In this document: one piece after another, positions 52,024 through 60,298 of the stretch
Numbering within the stretch: position 1 is the first letter of the stretch
How the letters are laid out: every line of letters begins with the position of its first letter
Notes under the pieces: generated by a model
Told to the model about the DNA's origin: nothing
The model's input: the letters and a program-made list of their open reading frames with translations, nothing else
Databases searched by the model: none
Source of the DNA: Marivita sp046591575
Lineage (GTDB): Bacteria; Pseudomonadota; Alphaproteobacteria; Rhodobacterales; Rhodobacteraceae
DNA: 64,000 nucleotides
Direction of reading: 5' to 3'
Assembly (NCBI RefSeq): GCF_046591575.1
Contig: NZ_JBIQWA010000001.1
Coordinates: forward strand, 310,001-374,000
Translations under genes and position numbers: made by a program

Positions 52024-52251
52024 ATGCAGATGATTGAACGTGAAGATCCGGACTATTGGATTGAACAGGTTTTTGCCGCCAAGGCGGTTGCCGAAGGCGG
52101 CATTGTTCGACGCGCGGTCCCGTGGGTCGAACGCGAAATTGGACGTGATCGATTTTTGAATGAAGTGGCGCGACGTGGTTTTCACCTGTTGGAATGCGCG
52201 GGGCAGTTCATCATTATTTGCTCTGACTCGCCGATACGGCGCTGGTTGTGA
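52024..52251 (+). CDS. Small conserved hypothetical protein
   Basis: A 75-residue protein from ATG 52024 with the block DPDYWIEQVFAAKAVAEGG and a C-terminal FHLLECAGQFIIICSDSPIRRW. It is transcribed against pnp and rpsO on both sides. The composition is protein-like, and I recall similar short proteins in Rhodobacteraceae, but I know no function. The ribosome site is weak. Confidence 0.6.
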   Translation: MQMIEREDPDYWIEQVFAAKAVAEGGIVRRAVPWVEREIGRDRFLNEVARRGFHLLECAGQFIIICSDSPIRRWL

Positions 52252-52269
52252 CAAGCAATATGCCCCATC

Positions 52270-52304
52270 AAAAAACACCCCGAATTTTCGCAGAAAATTC
52301 GGGG
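52270..52304 (-). terminator. Terminator (minus strand), second after rpsO
   Basis: CCCCGAATTTTC at 52278-52289 pairs perfectly with GAAAATTCGGGG at 52293-52304 around GCA, a 12-bp stem. The A-run at 52270-52275 gives U-residues on the minus strand. It may also slow plus-strand transcription from the small gene. Confidence 0.8.
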
Positions 52305-52360
52305 AAACTGATGAAATTAAAATGAATGAAAGCAATCAATTCACTATAGCATCAAACATC

Positions 52361-52390
52361 AAAAAGGCCGCAGATAAAGCTGCGGCCTTT
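52361..52390 (-). terminator. Terminator directly after rpsO (minus strand)
   Basis: AAAGGCCGCAG at 52363-52373 pairs with CTGCGGCCTTT at 52380-52390. The A-run at 52361-52365 becomes the U-tail on the minus strand. It lies 36 bases after the rpsO stop. Confidence 0.85.
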
Positions 52391-52425
52391 CGTCAATTCG
52401 ATCTACGCAGATAGCGGTGCCGAAA

Positions 52426-52695
52426 TTAGCGGCGAATGCCCAGACGCTTGATCAGGTCCTGATAGCGCGCTTCGTCTTTGGCTTTGGTATAATCCAAAAG
52501 CTTACGACGCAGAGCAACCAGTTTGAGCAAGCCACGGCGCGAATGGTTGTCTTTCTTATGCGTCTTGAAGTGTTCGGTCAGGGTGGAAATCCGGCTGGTC
52601 AGGATGGCAACTTGCACCTCGGGCGAACCTGTATCGCCTTCTTTGGTGGCAAATTCTTTGATCAGTCGGTTTTTTTCTTCAACGGTGATCGACAT
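52426..52695 (-). CDS. rpsO: 30S ribosomal protein S15
   Basis: S15 binds the central domain of 16S rRNA early in 30S assembly. The 89-residue product has the canonical GDTGSPEVQVAILTSRI and KDNHSRRGLLKLVALRRKLLDY blocks. It starts at ATG 52695 with an AAAGGAG site. Two terminators downstream uncouple it from pnp, unlike the E. coli rpsO-pnp operon. Confidence 0.97.
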   Translation of the reverse strand: MSITVEEKNRLIKEFATKEGDTGSPEVQVAILTSRISTLTEHFKTHKKDNHSRRGLLKLVALRRKLLDYTKAKDEARYQDLIKRLGIRR

Positions 52696-52845
52696 CGGGG
52701 TCTCCTTTCAGAAGATTTGTGTGAATGGCGCAAGCCGGGATGTCGTCCAGCAGGGCCCATGGAGAATCTCTGCCGTCATGGCAGATGCGGGCGTATAGGC
52801 GATTAAAACTCGCTTGAAAAGCCCTGAACCAGATAATGGCGCATG

Positions 52846-53277
52846 TCACAGAGAGGTCGTCGTTTGTGCCGCATGATGAGCCAGTTCCTTTGTCGGGATG
52901 CGCGCGACCACGTCCCCATTCAGCATGACATCCGTCCAGGACGGACCTTCGTCATCGGACAAATGAAGTGCAATTTTCGGGGTCGCTTGGCCCAAAGGAT
53001 CAACCAATCCCATCAAGAGATTTTGTGCCTCTTCAAAAGACCGCACGCGTTTGGGCGCGCGTGATTTCGGCCTTTGCGGCACCCGGCGGCGGGGCATCGG
53101 GGCATTGATACGGCCCTCACGCTGAAACAGCTGCAAAGTTGATACCGGTATATCGGGCCAATCCGCTGGCGGTGAAACATAGGCGGATCGAACCGATGTC
53201 GACCTATGACGCGTTCTGGCGAGAATAAAAAGAGAGACAGCCAACAGACACAAAAGGCAGATCGAAATAAGAACCAT
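52846..53277 (-). CDS. Single-pass membrane protein of unknown function
   Basis: A 143-residue protein from ATG 53277 (AAGGA just upstream; an in-frame TTG at 53289 is possible). It has one N-terminal membrane segment (VLISICLLCLLAVSLFILA), a basic Pro/Arg-rich linker (MPRRRVPQRPKSRAPKRV) and a small C-terminal globular part (WTDVMLNGDVVARI). I do not recognise a family. It stands between rpsO and the divergent short frame at 53330. Confidence 0.6.
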   Translation of the reverse strand: MVLISICLLCLLAVSLFILARTRHRSTSVRSAYVSPPADWPDIPVSTLQLFQREGRINAPMPRRRVPQRPKSRAPKRVRSFEEAQNLLMGLVDPLGQATPKIALHLSDDEGPSWTDVMLNGDVVARIPTKELAHHAAQTTTSL

Positions 53278-53329
53278 GACATCCTTCAACGCAAGCGATT
53301 GACCGTTAGCTTAGGGCAAAGGAGTAAAC

Positions 53330-53386
53330 ATGCTGTTGCCAGAAAACCGCCAAAACGGGGCGCGAAGAGAAAAACCTGGAGTTTAA
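53330..53386 (+). CDS. Possible 18-residue small ORF with strong ribosome site
   Basis: ATG 53330 is preceded at ideal distance by AAAGGAG (53318-53324), and the frame ends at TAA 53384-53386 after 18 codons. The product would be MLLPENRQNGARREKPGV, hydrophilic and basic. TTGACC at 53299 could be a -35 element. A strong ribosome site is the only real support. Confidence 0.25.
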   Translation: MLLPENRQNGARREKPGV

Positions 53387-53940
53387 GGCGTTTCAGTATA
53401 GCGGGCGTGTCTCGGCCATGCGTTTGGAGGCGTGTCGAACGAAACATAGAGCGGGTGTCGCGGATGGCCCTGTTTGGTCAGGCCAAGATGGTACAGTTGA
53501 TCCGGCAACCGCAGCGCCATGCTACGCCCGCGTCCAAGATGGTCTCCATGCGCGCCCCAGGCGGCGATGGTCATCTGTGCCGTCTGCGCGCAATGGGCCA
53601 GAATATCATCATTCAACGGCCCATTCGGATCTTTGGCTGCTTTGAGATCAGTTGGCTTCGTGGCGCGGAAGGCAAAGATGTTTGCAATCATCATCGCCCC
53701 GTAACCCATCCGCCGGGCGCGTGTTTCACAGCGCGCGACTGTCGGGTCATTGCGGAATTCGTCCGCGGTGGACGGGTTCAACATAATGAACAACACCGAC
53801 GGCAGGCCGGCATCCCAGATGCGCGACAGGCCATAGCGAAACGTGTCACACGGCGAATACCAGACGCGCGACGCGCAGCCGTCAGCCTCGTGTGACCGCT
53901 CCACCAAGCTTTTGTGAAGCCTGGACGGAAGCAACATCAT
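53383..53940 (-). CDS. DUF1643 family protein
   Basis: A 185-residue protein with the DUF1643 pattern: FRYGLSRIWD, VLFIMLNPSTADE..NDPTVARC, ARRMGYGAMMIANIFAFRATKP and a GRGR-type loop. The function is unknown; some members sit on mobile elements. It overlaps the truB stop by four bases (ATGA), so here it is coupled to a housekeeping gene. Confidence 0.82.
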   Translation of the reverse strand: MMLLPSRLHKSLVERSHEADGCASRVWYSPCDTFRYGLSRIWDAGLPSVLFIMLNPSTADEFRNDPTVARCETRARRMGYGAMMIANIFAFRATKPTDLKAAKDPNGPLNDDILAHCAQTAQMTIAAWGAHGDHLGRGRSMALRLPDQLYHLGLTKQGHPRHPLYVSFDTPPNAWPRHARYTETP

Positions 53941-54845
53941 GTCGGCACAAACACCCGCGTCGGGTGGAGTTCGCCAAATTTGTAGCGACCCACCGCGATC
54001 GGTTCGCCCTCAAACGACACCCAACATTCCGTTCCGTAGTCTATGGCCGAGGCGACCACCATCGCCGGGTTGCCGTTGCGCAACCGGGCTGCCGCATCTG
54101 GTGCACAGGTCAGTTCTGGCAAGTCGGCAAGCCCAACCGCGACGGGCTGCAAATATGTATCCAGCTCTGATGTCCGGGCAATATTTTCGATGTGATCCAG
54201 CTGCAATCCGTCTTCTGCATCGAAGGGCCCCGACCATGTGCGCCGGAGCTGCAGAACGTGACCGTAGCACCCCAAAGCTTCGCCCAAATCCCGCGCGATG
54301 GACCGGACATAGCCGCCCTTGCCGCAGACGAGTTCCAGAATGGCGTGGTCTTTGTCCGGGCGATCCAGCAACGTCAATTCTTCGACCCACAAGGGCCGGG
54401 CCGCCAGGTCCATGTCTTGCCCGTCGCGGGCCCGCTTGTAGGCCCGTTCTCCGTCGATTTTCACGGCGGAAAACTGTGGCGGCACCTGTTGGATGTCACC
54501 GACAAACTGGTGCAGGGCTTCTTTGATTTCGTCGTCGGATGGCCGGAGATCCGAGGTCGCAATCACGTCGCCTTCGGCATCGTCGGTGCGTGTCGCTTGT
54601 CCCAATCGTACGGTGAATTCGTACGCTTTCAACGCGTCCGTGATATAGGGAACGGTTTTTGTCGCCTCGCCCAACGCCACGGCCAGAACACCGGTTGCCT
54701 CGGGGTCAAGCGTGCCAGCGTGACCGGCCTTTTTGGCATCAAACGCCCAGCGCACTTTGTTCACAACGGCGGTTGAGGTCAGGCCCGCAGGTTTGTCGAC
54801 AACCAGCCAACCCGAAATATCGCGCCCCTTACGTTTGCGTCCCAT
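53937..54845 (-). CDS. truB: tRNA pseudouridine(55) synthase
   Basis: TruB makes pseudouridine 55 in the T-loop of tRNAs. The 302-residue product has the catalytic Asp D47 in GHAGTLDPEATGVL and the KPAGLTS start. YEFTVRLGQATRTDDAEGDV and CGKGGYVRSIARDLGE are also canonical. It is followed by DUF1643. In many bacteria truB lies beside rpsO; here five other features intervene. Confidence 0.95.
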   Translation of the reverse strand: MGRKRKGRDISGWLVVDKPAGLTSTAVVNKVRWAFDAKKAGHAGTLDPEATGVLAVALGEATKTVPYITDALKAYEFTVRLGQATRTDDAEGDVIATSDLRPSDDEIKEALHQFVGDIQQVPPQFSAVKIDGERAYKRARDGQDMDLAARPLWVEELTLLDRPDKDHAILELVCGKGGYVRSIARDLGEALGCYGHVLQLRRTWSGPFDAEDGLQLDHIENIARTSELDTYLQPVAVGLADLPELTCAPDAAARLRNGNPAMVVASAIDYGTECWVSFEGEPIAVGRYKFGELHPTRVFVPT

Positions 54846-54918
54846 GATGTCCTCTTTGGCTGTGAAGACCGGCGAGGTATCTCAGGGGGCGGAGCCTGTC
54901 AATTCGGGCAAATGCGGA

Positions 54919-55101
54919 TCAATCCAGATCGCGGGCCTCGTCGATGAGCATCACTGGAATACCGTCCCGGATCGGATAGGCCAAATGGGCTGCATGGCTG
55001 ACCAGTTCCTGCCTTGCAGCGTCATATTCAAGCCGCGCCTGGGTCTGCGGGCAGACCAGAGCTTCGAGCATTTTGCGGTCGAATCCATGGTCGGTTGTCA
55101 T
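54919..55101 (-). CDS. Trm112-like small protein
   Basis: A 60-residue protein of the Trm112/YcaR type (LEALVCPQTQARLEYD...LAYPIRDGIPVMLIDEA). Only one Cys of the usual CPxC remains (CPQT), common in bacterial members, so zinc binding is doubtful. Start ATG 55101 overlaps the stop of the Lon-N gene. Bacterial homologues are thought to support methyltransferases or other enzymes. Confidence 0.82.
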   Translation of the reverse strand: MTTDHGFDRKMLEALVCPQTQARLEYDAARQELVSHAAHLAYPIRDGIPVMLIDEARDLD

Positions 55102-55742
55102 TGCAGGATATCCTCGGCTTGCCCGCCGCGCAGCGCGTATTCGATCAAGGTGACCAGGGTCTCGCGACGGGTCGACAATGATGGCGCTTCAAGCAGGGCT
55201 TGTTTTTCTTCTGGCTCAAAATCCAGCAGCATCGACAGCGAATTGATCAATAATTCATCGTCGGCATCTTTCAGCGTGGCCCAATCCGCCGATAAATCAC
55301 GAGCGGCAAAATACCGATCAAGAAGATCGAGGAACATGTCGCGGTCAAACCCCCGGTCATGTTCTGGCCCGCCCTGGTCCCGGTCAAACCCGTCCCAGTT
55401 TACCTCGAATTTGCGATACGGCGTGAAGCCTTCAACTTCTGTCTCGACGCGAAAACGCGATATTCCGGTCAGGGTGATCATGTAGCGACCATCCTCTGTT
55501 TCCGAAAACTGGGTGATCCGCCCGGCGCATCCGATGCGGTGGACAGCAGTCTGATCCCCGTTGGGTCGCACATTGGGTTGGATCATCCCAATCAATCGGG
55601 CGGGCGTTTTCATAGCATCTTCAAGCATTTGCAGATAGCGTGGCTCGAACAGGTGCAGCGGCAACCGAGCGCGAGGCAGCAACAGCGCCCCGGGCAACGG
55701 AAAGATGGGGATGGACCCCGGCAATTCAGTGACTCGTGTCAT
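55098..55742 (-). CDS. Lon N-terminal-domain (substrate-binding) protein
   Basis: A 214-residue protein made of the Lon protease N-terminal domain without ATPase or protease parts (IPIFPLPGALLLPRARLPLHLFEPRYLQMLEDAM, GCAGRI..FSETEDGRYMITLTGISRFRV). Such stand-alone proteins are widespread, and their partner is not established. It is translationally coupled to the Trm112-like gene and follows the thioredoxin-like gene by 27 bases. Confidence 0.9.
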   Translation of the reverse strand: MTRVTELPGSIPIFPLPGALLLPRARLPLHLFEPRYLQMLEDAMKTPARLIGMIQPNVRPNGDQTAVHRIGCAGRITQFSETEDGRYMITLTGISRFRVETEVEGFTPYRKFEVNWDGFDRDQGGPEHDRGFDRDMFLDLLDRYFAARDLSADWATLKDADDELLINSLSMLLDFEPEEKQALLEAPSLSTRRETLVTLIEYALRGGQAEDILQ

Positions 55743-55769
55743 GTGAATGAAGGTAGCCCCAAGGTCTGA

Positions 55770-56693
55770 TCAGGCAAATATCATCGAGCTAAGCCGACGA
55801 CGGCCATTGAGCGCAACCGGATCATTTGGCTTGAGAGCGTCAAATATGGTCATCAATTGGGCCTTCGCAGCGCCATCGTTCCATTCGCGATCACGGCGGA
55901 ACAATTCAAGCAATTGGTCAACCGCCTCTTGCCCGTTCCCGGCTGAATAAAGCGCCTGTGCAAGATCAAAACGGGCCTGGTGATTGTTCTCATCTGCCGC
56001 GACCGCGGCTTCCAGCTCGCTCACCGGACCCGAATTGCTGGCCTGTTTCGCCAATTCCAGCTGGGCATGGGCCGCCTCAAGCTCTGGGCTGGCGGAGATT
56101 TCCGCAGGGGCCCCATTCAGGATGGCTTCGGCCTGATCCAGTTCGTCCATTGCGATATGCGCCCGGACAAGACCGCCATAGGCCGCCGCGTGGTTCGGAT
56201 CTTCCGCAAGCACCGCTGAAAAGGTCTGTGCCGCGTCCACTGCCGCCCCGTCTTCCAGCATCTCTTCGGCGGCGGTGACGGCATCATCAAGACCGCCGCT
56301 GGCATCGCCGCCAGCGGCTTTGACCGCGCGTTCTATAAAGCTGGTTATTTCGGATTGCGGAACCGCCCCCTGAAACATGTCGATCGGACGGCCCTGGTAA
56401 ATGGCAACCACAGTCGGGATCGATTGCAGCGGCAAACCCTGTTGCGACAGGGCGGCAACGATCTGCTGGGCTTCGTCGACATTGACTTTGGCCATTTTCA
56501 CCGCACCGCGCGCGGCTTTGACCGCGTCTTCGAGCATCGGCCCAAGGGTTTTGCAGGGGCCACACCATGGTGCCCAGAAATCCACGATGACCGGCACGTC
56601 ATTGCTGGCCTCGATCACATCGACCATGAAACTCTGATCCGAAACGTCTTTGATCAGATCGGTGTCTGCGGGGCCTTGTCCGAGTTCGATCAT
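55770..56693 (-). CDS. Thioredoxin-domain chaperone (CnoX/YbbN-like)
   Basis: A 307-residue protein with an N-terminal thioredoxin domain bearing W43-C-G-P-C47 and a C-terminal TPR-like region (NHAAAYGGLVRAHIAMDELDQAEAIL, NNHQARFDLAQALYSAGNGQEAVDQLLELFRRDREWNDGAAKAQLMTIFDAL). This layout is that of CnoX/YbbN, which guards proteins from oxidation and hands them to chaperones. Unlike E. coli CnoX the redox CxxC is intact, as in alphaproteobacterial members. Confidence 0.88.
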   Translation of the reverse strand: MIELGQGPADTDLIKDVSDQSFMVDVIEASNDVPVIVDFWAPWCGPCKTLGPMLEDAVKAARGAVKMAKVNVDEAQQIVAALSQQGLPLQSIPTVVAIYQGRPIDMFQGAVPQSEITSFIERAVKAAGGDASGGLDDAVTAAEEMLEDGAAVDAAQTFSAVLAEDPNHAAAYGGLVRAHIAMDELDQAEAILNGAPAEISASPELEAAHAQLELAKQASNSGPVSELEAAVAADENNHQARFDLAQALYSAGNGQEAVDQLLELFRRDREWNDGAAKAQLMTIFDALKPNDPVALNGRRRLSSMIFA

Positions 56694-56771
56694 ACCTGTC
56701 TCCTGTCACGGGTGCCGTTACTTCACAGCGGTAGATGGCGCACCGATCCGCATGTTGCAAGGGGCTGGAGC

Positions 56772-57578
56772 CTAGACCCGATCCAGATGCGCTAGGATAG
56801 CCGAAGCAACCGGCTGAGGATGAGTGATCGGTGCCATGTGACCGGCCTTGGGGATAACCACGCTTTGTGCCCGGGGACACCGCCGCGCCAGAGTGTGATG
56901 AATGGCCGGGATGACCGGGTTTGTCGCCCCGCCCGAAATCAGCAGAGTTGGGCACGCGATGCGTTCCAACCGCCCCGGACGCAGCAGCCCGGCCAGATCG
57001 TGCAACAGCGTATCCTCGGTTTCCCGGATAAGGGGCATTTGGCTGGTGAACATCATACGTTCTTTTTCGGTCAAAGAGTCCCAGCTGGGGCCGGCCCCCC
57101 AGACCCGCGTGAACTCTTTTGCCGCTGTCTCCCAATCTCCGCGTTTGAGCGCCTGCCCCAGTACCGCCTGTTCCCGCGTGTATTCCTGAAAGACGAGTGG
57201 ATCGCTTTGTTTTGCGGCGGCAAACAGCACCGGTTCGATCAAGATCAAACTGTACACAGCGTCGGGGTTTTCCATCGCAACACGCAACGCAACCGTGGCC
57301 CCAAAACTGTGCCCGATCAGGTGACCGCCGTTTTCAAGGCAATCTTTGGCAATGGCCGTGACCTGATCGTGGATATCACATCTGTGATCCCAGGCCGCAC
57401 TGCGTCCGTGCCCGGGCATATCGGGGGCCAGCATTGTCAGCCGTTCGGACAAAAGCGCGGCCAATCGCGCCCATGATTTGGAATGCGCCAAAGCGCAATG
57501 CAGAAGAACCGCCCGTTCGTCGCCATGGCCAAAGCTTCGCTCATAGACGGGAAACCCGCCCCTTTGGCGGTGTGGCAT
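56772..57578 (-). CDS. Alpha/beta hydrolase
   Basis: A 268-residue alpha/beta-fold hydrolase. The nucleophile elbow is GHSFGA (S91), an oxyanion-type block is ERAVLLHCALAHSKSW, and the C-terminal His lies in IPKAGHMAPITHP. ATG 57578 overlaps the previous stop as TGATG. The substrate is unknown; pairing with a glutathione-type isomerase suggests breakdown of an aromatic or xenobiotic ester, which is inference. Confidence 0.85.
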   Translation of the reverse strand: MPHRQRGGFPVYERSFGHGDERAVLLHCALAHSKSWARLAALLSERLTMLAPDMPGHGRSAAWDHRCDIHDQVTAIAKDCLENGGHLIGHSFGATVALRVAMENPDAVYSLILIEPVLFAAAKQSDPLVFQEYTREQAVLGQALKRGDWETAAKEFTRVWGAGPSWDSLTEKERMMFTSQMPLIRETEDTLLHDLAGLLRPGRLERIACPTLLISGGATNPVIPAIHHTLARRCPRAQSVVIPKAGHMAPITHPQPVASAILAHLDRV

Positions 57579-58177
57579 CAAAATGCGCCGGACAGGTACA
57601 TATCCAGGTCAGCGATCCTGTCCTGCCCCCAGAACCGTTGGTCGGTGTCGGTGATATAGAACGGCGCACCAAACACCCCGCGTGCGACAGCGTCTTCAAG
57701 ATTGCGGGCATAGGTTTCAGCACCAGCCAACAACCCACTGTCGGCCAATGCCGGATCGAACCCGGCATCCGCCAATGTCGCGCGCACCACGTCGTCTTGG
57801 GCAATGTCCTTGTCTTGTGCCCAGACCGCGGCCAGAAAACCATGGACAAGCTTGCCCAGATCACCACCCCCGGCGGATTGCGCCGCGATGATCGCATAAG
57901 AAGACGGGGCCGCGTTGGTCGGCCAAAAGGCGGGCTTTAGATTTAACGGAAGCCCCAGCTTTTTGGATTGGCGGTCGAGCTCCTGCGCGCGCCATTCCTG
58001 TCGGCTTGGGTGGCGGTCATTGGGGGCGGTTCCACCGGTGCGGCCAAACAACGTCAGAATGTCCAGAGGTTTGTAGGTGATACTGGCCCCATGTTTCGCG
58101 GCCACGTCCTCCATACGGGTTCCGGCAAGATAGGCATATGGCGACAGTGTTGAGAAAAAGTAATCAATGTGGGCCAT
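57578..58177 (-). CDS. 2-hydroxychromene-2-carboxylate isomerase-like protein (DsbA fold)
   Basis: A 199-residue thioredoxin-fold protein of the NahD/kappa-GST group. The start IDYFFSTLSPYAYLAGTRMEDVAAKHG is diagnostic, with the Ser that replaces Cys in this family, and the C-terminal GVFGAPFYITDTDQRFWGQDRI is canonical. It probably uses glutathione to isomerise an aromatic intermediate, but in roseobacters the physiological substrate is unclear. ATG 58177 is used; a longer frame to 58414 overlaps the divergent prs region. Confidence 0.88.
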   Translation of the reverse strand: MAHIDYFFSTLSPYAYLAGTRMEDVAAKHGASITYKPLDILTLFGRTGGTAPNDRHPSRQEWRAQELDRQSKKLGLPLNLKPAFWPTNAAPSSYAIIAAQSAGGGDLGKLVHGFLAAVWAQDKDIAQDDVVRATLADAGFDPALADSGLLAGAETYARNLEDAVARGVFGAPFYITDTDQRFWGQDRIADLDMYLSGAF

Positions 58178-58280
58178 TTGGCACCCTCTCCGCGTGTTTG
58201 CTTTGCGGGACGGTAGGCCCATGCTAAGGCGAGCGCAACATCGCGAATCTGCCATATCTGACCAGCACGGAGCTGCCCTT

Positions 58281-59291
58281 ATGCCGTCCATTGATGAACC
58301 CAAACTGATCTCTGGCAACGCGAACATGCCGCTTGCCAAGGGCATTGCCCGGCGGATGACCATGTATCGCGGCACCTCTGTGGGATTGGTGGATGCGCGT
58401 GTGGAGCGTTTCAACGATCAGGAAGTCTTTGTCGAGGTGTTCGAGAACGTCCGGGGCGAGGATATGTTCATCATTCAGCCCACCTCGAACCCAGCCAATG
58501 ACAATCTGATGGAACTGCTGATCATGTCAGATGCGCTGCGCCGATCGTCAGCGGCGCGTATCACGGCCGTGATCCCCTATTTCGGATATGCCCGACAGGA
58601 CCGCCGCACCAAGGCGCGTACACCGATCACGGCCAAGCTTGTGGCCAACATGATTGCAGAAGCGGGCATCGAACGCGTTCTGACGATGGATCTTCACGCG
58701 ACGCAGATTCAGGGGTTTTTCGACATGCCCGTCGATAACCTATATGCCTCACCGATTTTTGCGCTGGATATCCTGAACCAATTCAAAGGCGACGCATCGG
58801 ATATCATGGTTGTGTCCCCGGATGTCGGCGGTGTGGGCCGGGCCCGTGAATTGGCCAAACGGATCAATGCGCCACTGGCCATTGTGGACAAGCGCCGCGA
58901 GAAAGCGGGCGAAGTGGCCGAGATGACCGTAATTGGAGAGGTCAGCGGCAAGAAATGTATCATCGTGGATGACATCTGCGACACCGCCGGCACGCTATGC
59001 AAAGCCGCCGAAGTTCTGATGGAGCATGGCGCAACCGAGGTGCATTCCTATATCACACACGGCGTCCTGAGCGGCCCTGCGGTCGAACGGGTGACGAATT
59101 CTGTCATGAAGTCTTTGGTCATCACCGACAGCATCGAGGCCACAGAAGCAGTGGCAAATGCCAGAAACATTCGCATCGTACCCACGGCACCGATGTTCGC
59201 GCAGGCCATCCTGAACACGTGGAACGGCACATCGGTGTCGTCCCTGTTCGAAAGCGACACGCTTGGTCCAATTTACGAGGGCATCCTCTAA
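58281..59291 (+). CDS. prs: Ribose-phosphate pyrophosphokinase
   Basis: Prs makes PRPP for nucleotide, histidine and tryptophan synthesis. The 336-residue product has the catalytic flexible loop (YARQDRRTKARTPITAKLVANMI), DLHATQIQGFFD and the PRPP loop CIIVDDICDTAGTLCKAA. ATG 58281 begins the usual N-terminus; the longer frame from 58167 is not supported. It is divergent from the isomerase gene. Confidence 0.96.
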   Translation: MPSIDEPKLISGNANMPLAKGIARRMTMYRGTSVGLVDARVERFNDQEVFVEVFENVRGEDMFIIQPTSNPANDNLMELLIMSDALRRSSAARITAVIPYFGYARQDRRTKARTPITAKLVANMIAEAGIERVLTMDLHATQIQGFFDMPVDNLYASPIFALDILNQFKGDASDIMVVSPDVGGVGRARELAKRINAPLAIVDKRREKAGEVAEMTVIGEVSGKKCIIVDDICDTAGTLCKAAEVLMEHGATEVHSYITHGVLSGPAVERVTNSVMKSLVITDSIEATEAVANARNIRIVPTAPMFAQAILNTWNGTSVSSLFESDTLGPIYEGIL

Positions 59292-59354
59292 ACCGGCCTC
59301 GGACCGGTAGCGTCGCGCGGGGCCATCCGTGCGGCCTGAAATGACAGAACCCGG

Positions 59355-59705
59355 CTATTCGACATCCCAATCATCGTCGGTCAAGGCCGCGCCAACAGCC
59401 AGCCAAGAGATCCGAACGCGCGCGACGCGAGTGTCTTTCCACGTTTGAAAGACCGCTTCGAACCCGGTTTCGGACACTTTCTCTGCTTTCAGGTCAGCCC
59501 GCACATTGTGGGCACTGTCCATATCCCACAGGGTCAAGGTGACATGCACCGCTGGCGGCACGGAAAAAGGCTGCTCGAACGCGACCCATTGACTGCGAGA
59601 ACGCAAGCCTTCGCCCGTCCACATTTCTCCACCGATTTCATAGTCGGAAAACAGGTCAACTGATCCCTGAGCGATCCCAACCCGCGCACTGTTTACTATC
59701 TGCAT
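59355..59705 (-). CDS. H-type lectin domain protein
   Basis: A 116-residue protein consisting mainly of an H-type lectin fold (GEGLRSRSQWVAFEQPFSVPPAVHVTLTLWDMD, then RVRISWLAVG). H-lectins are sugar-binding beta-sandwiches first known in snail agglutinin. No signal peptide is visible. GAGG lies 7 bases before ATG 59705. It follows the atp operon but is separated from it by a terminator. Confidence 0.8.
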   Translation of the reverse strand: MQIVNSARVGIAQGSVDLFSDYEIGGEMWTGEGLRSRSQWVAFEQPFSVPPAVHVTLTLWDMDSAHNVRADLKAEKVSETGFEAVFQTWKDTRVARVRISWLAVGAALTDDDWDVE

Positions 59706-59760
59706 TCTACCGCCTCGGACCTCGTGTGTTCGATATATGAATAGATCTGCGGAAGAAAAC

Positions 59761-59786
59761 AAAAAAGCCCCGCATCGCTGCGAGGC
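59761..59786 (-). terminator. Terminator of the atp operon (minus strand)
   Basis: On the minus strand GCCTCGCA pairs with TGCGGGGC around GCGA, with one G-T pair, and is followed by six U. It lies 27 bases after the atpC stop. Confidence 0.85.
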
Positions 59787-59812
59787 TATTGTCTTTGACA
59801 ACCCGGTTGCTG

Positions 59813-60247
59813 TTACAGCGACGGCTGTTTCGTGGACAGCCCGATATGCCCGCCAACTGCCACCATATCTGACAAAAGTTTCACCGCGTCATCCACGGGG
59901 CCCGGTTCATTCTTGAACGCTTCTTTCGTCTGCTGATAGGCGGCGTGGGCCTCGTCGACCATTGCTTCGTACATGGCCTGATCAACCTCGGCTTTTGGGA
60001 CCGCGCGCTCTGCCAGAACGGACAGGGTTTCGCCCAGCTCGGCAAATCCGCCGGTAACGACGAATTCTTCCGTGCCGGTTTCGGTTTCCACCGTCAGCAG
60101 ACCGGGACGCAGCGTCGTGATCAGCGGCGCGTGGTTTGGCATGGCGGTCATATCGCCATCCGCACCCGGGATCTGCACCGATTTGACCTGAGTGGACATC
60201 AGGCTGCGTTCGGGGCTGACCAGATCGAATTGCATGGTGTCTGCCAT
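59813..60247 (-). CDS. atpC: ATP synthase F1 subunit epsilon
   Basis: A 144-residue epsilon subunit that links rotor and catalytic head and can inhibit ATP hydrolysis. The N-terminal beta-sandwich blocks are QFDLVSPERSLMSTQVKSVQIPGADGDM and PNHAPLITTLRPGLLTV. The C-terminal helical part is present. It ends the operon before the terminator. Confidence 0.95.
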   Translation of the reverse strand: MADTMQFDLVSPERSLMSTQVKSVQIPGADGDMTAMPNHAPLITTLRPGLLTVETETGTEEFVVTGGFAELGETLSVLAERAVPKAEVDQAMYEAMVDEAHAAYQQTKEAFKNEPGPVDDAVKLLSDMVAVGGHIGLSTKQPSL

Positions 60248-60298
60248 GTGTATCTCCGTTCACGATGGGTGCGGGACAGGCCCACACCCTTTTGCGAT

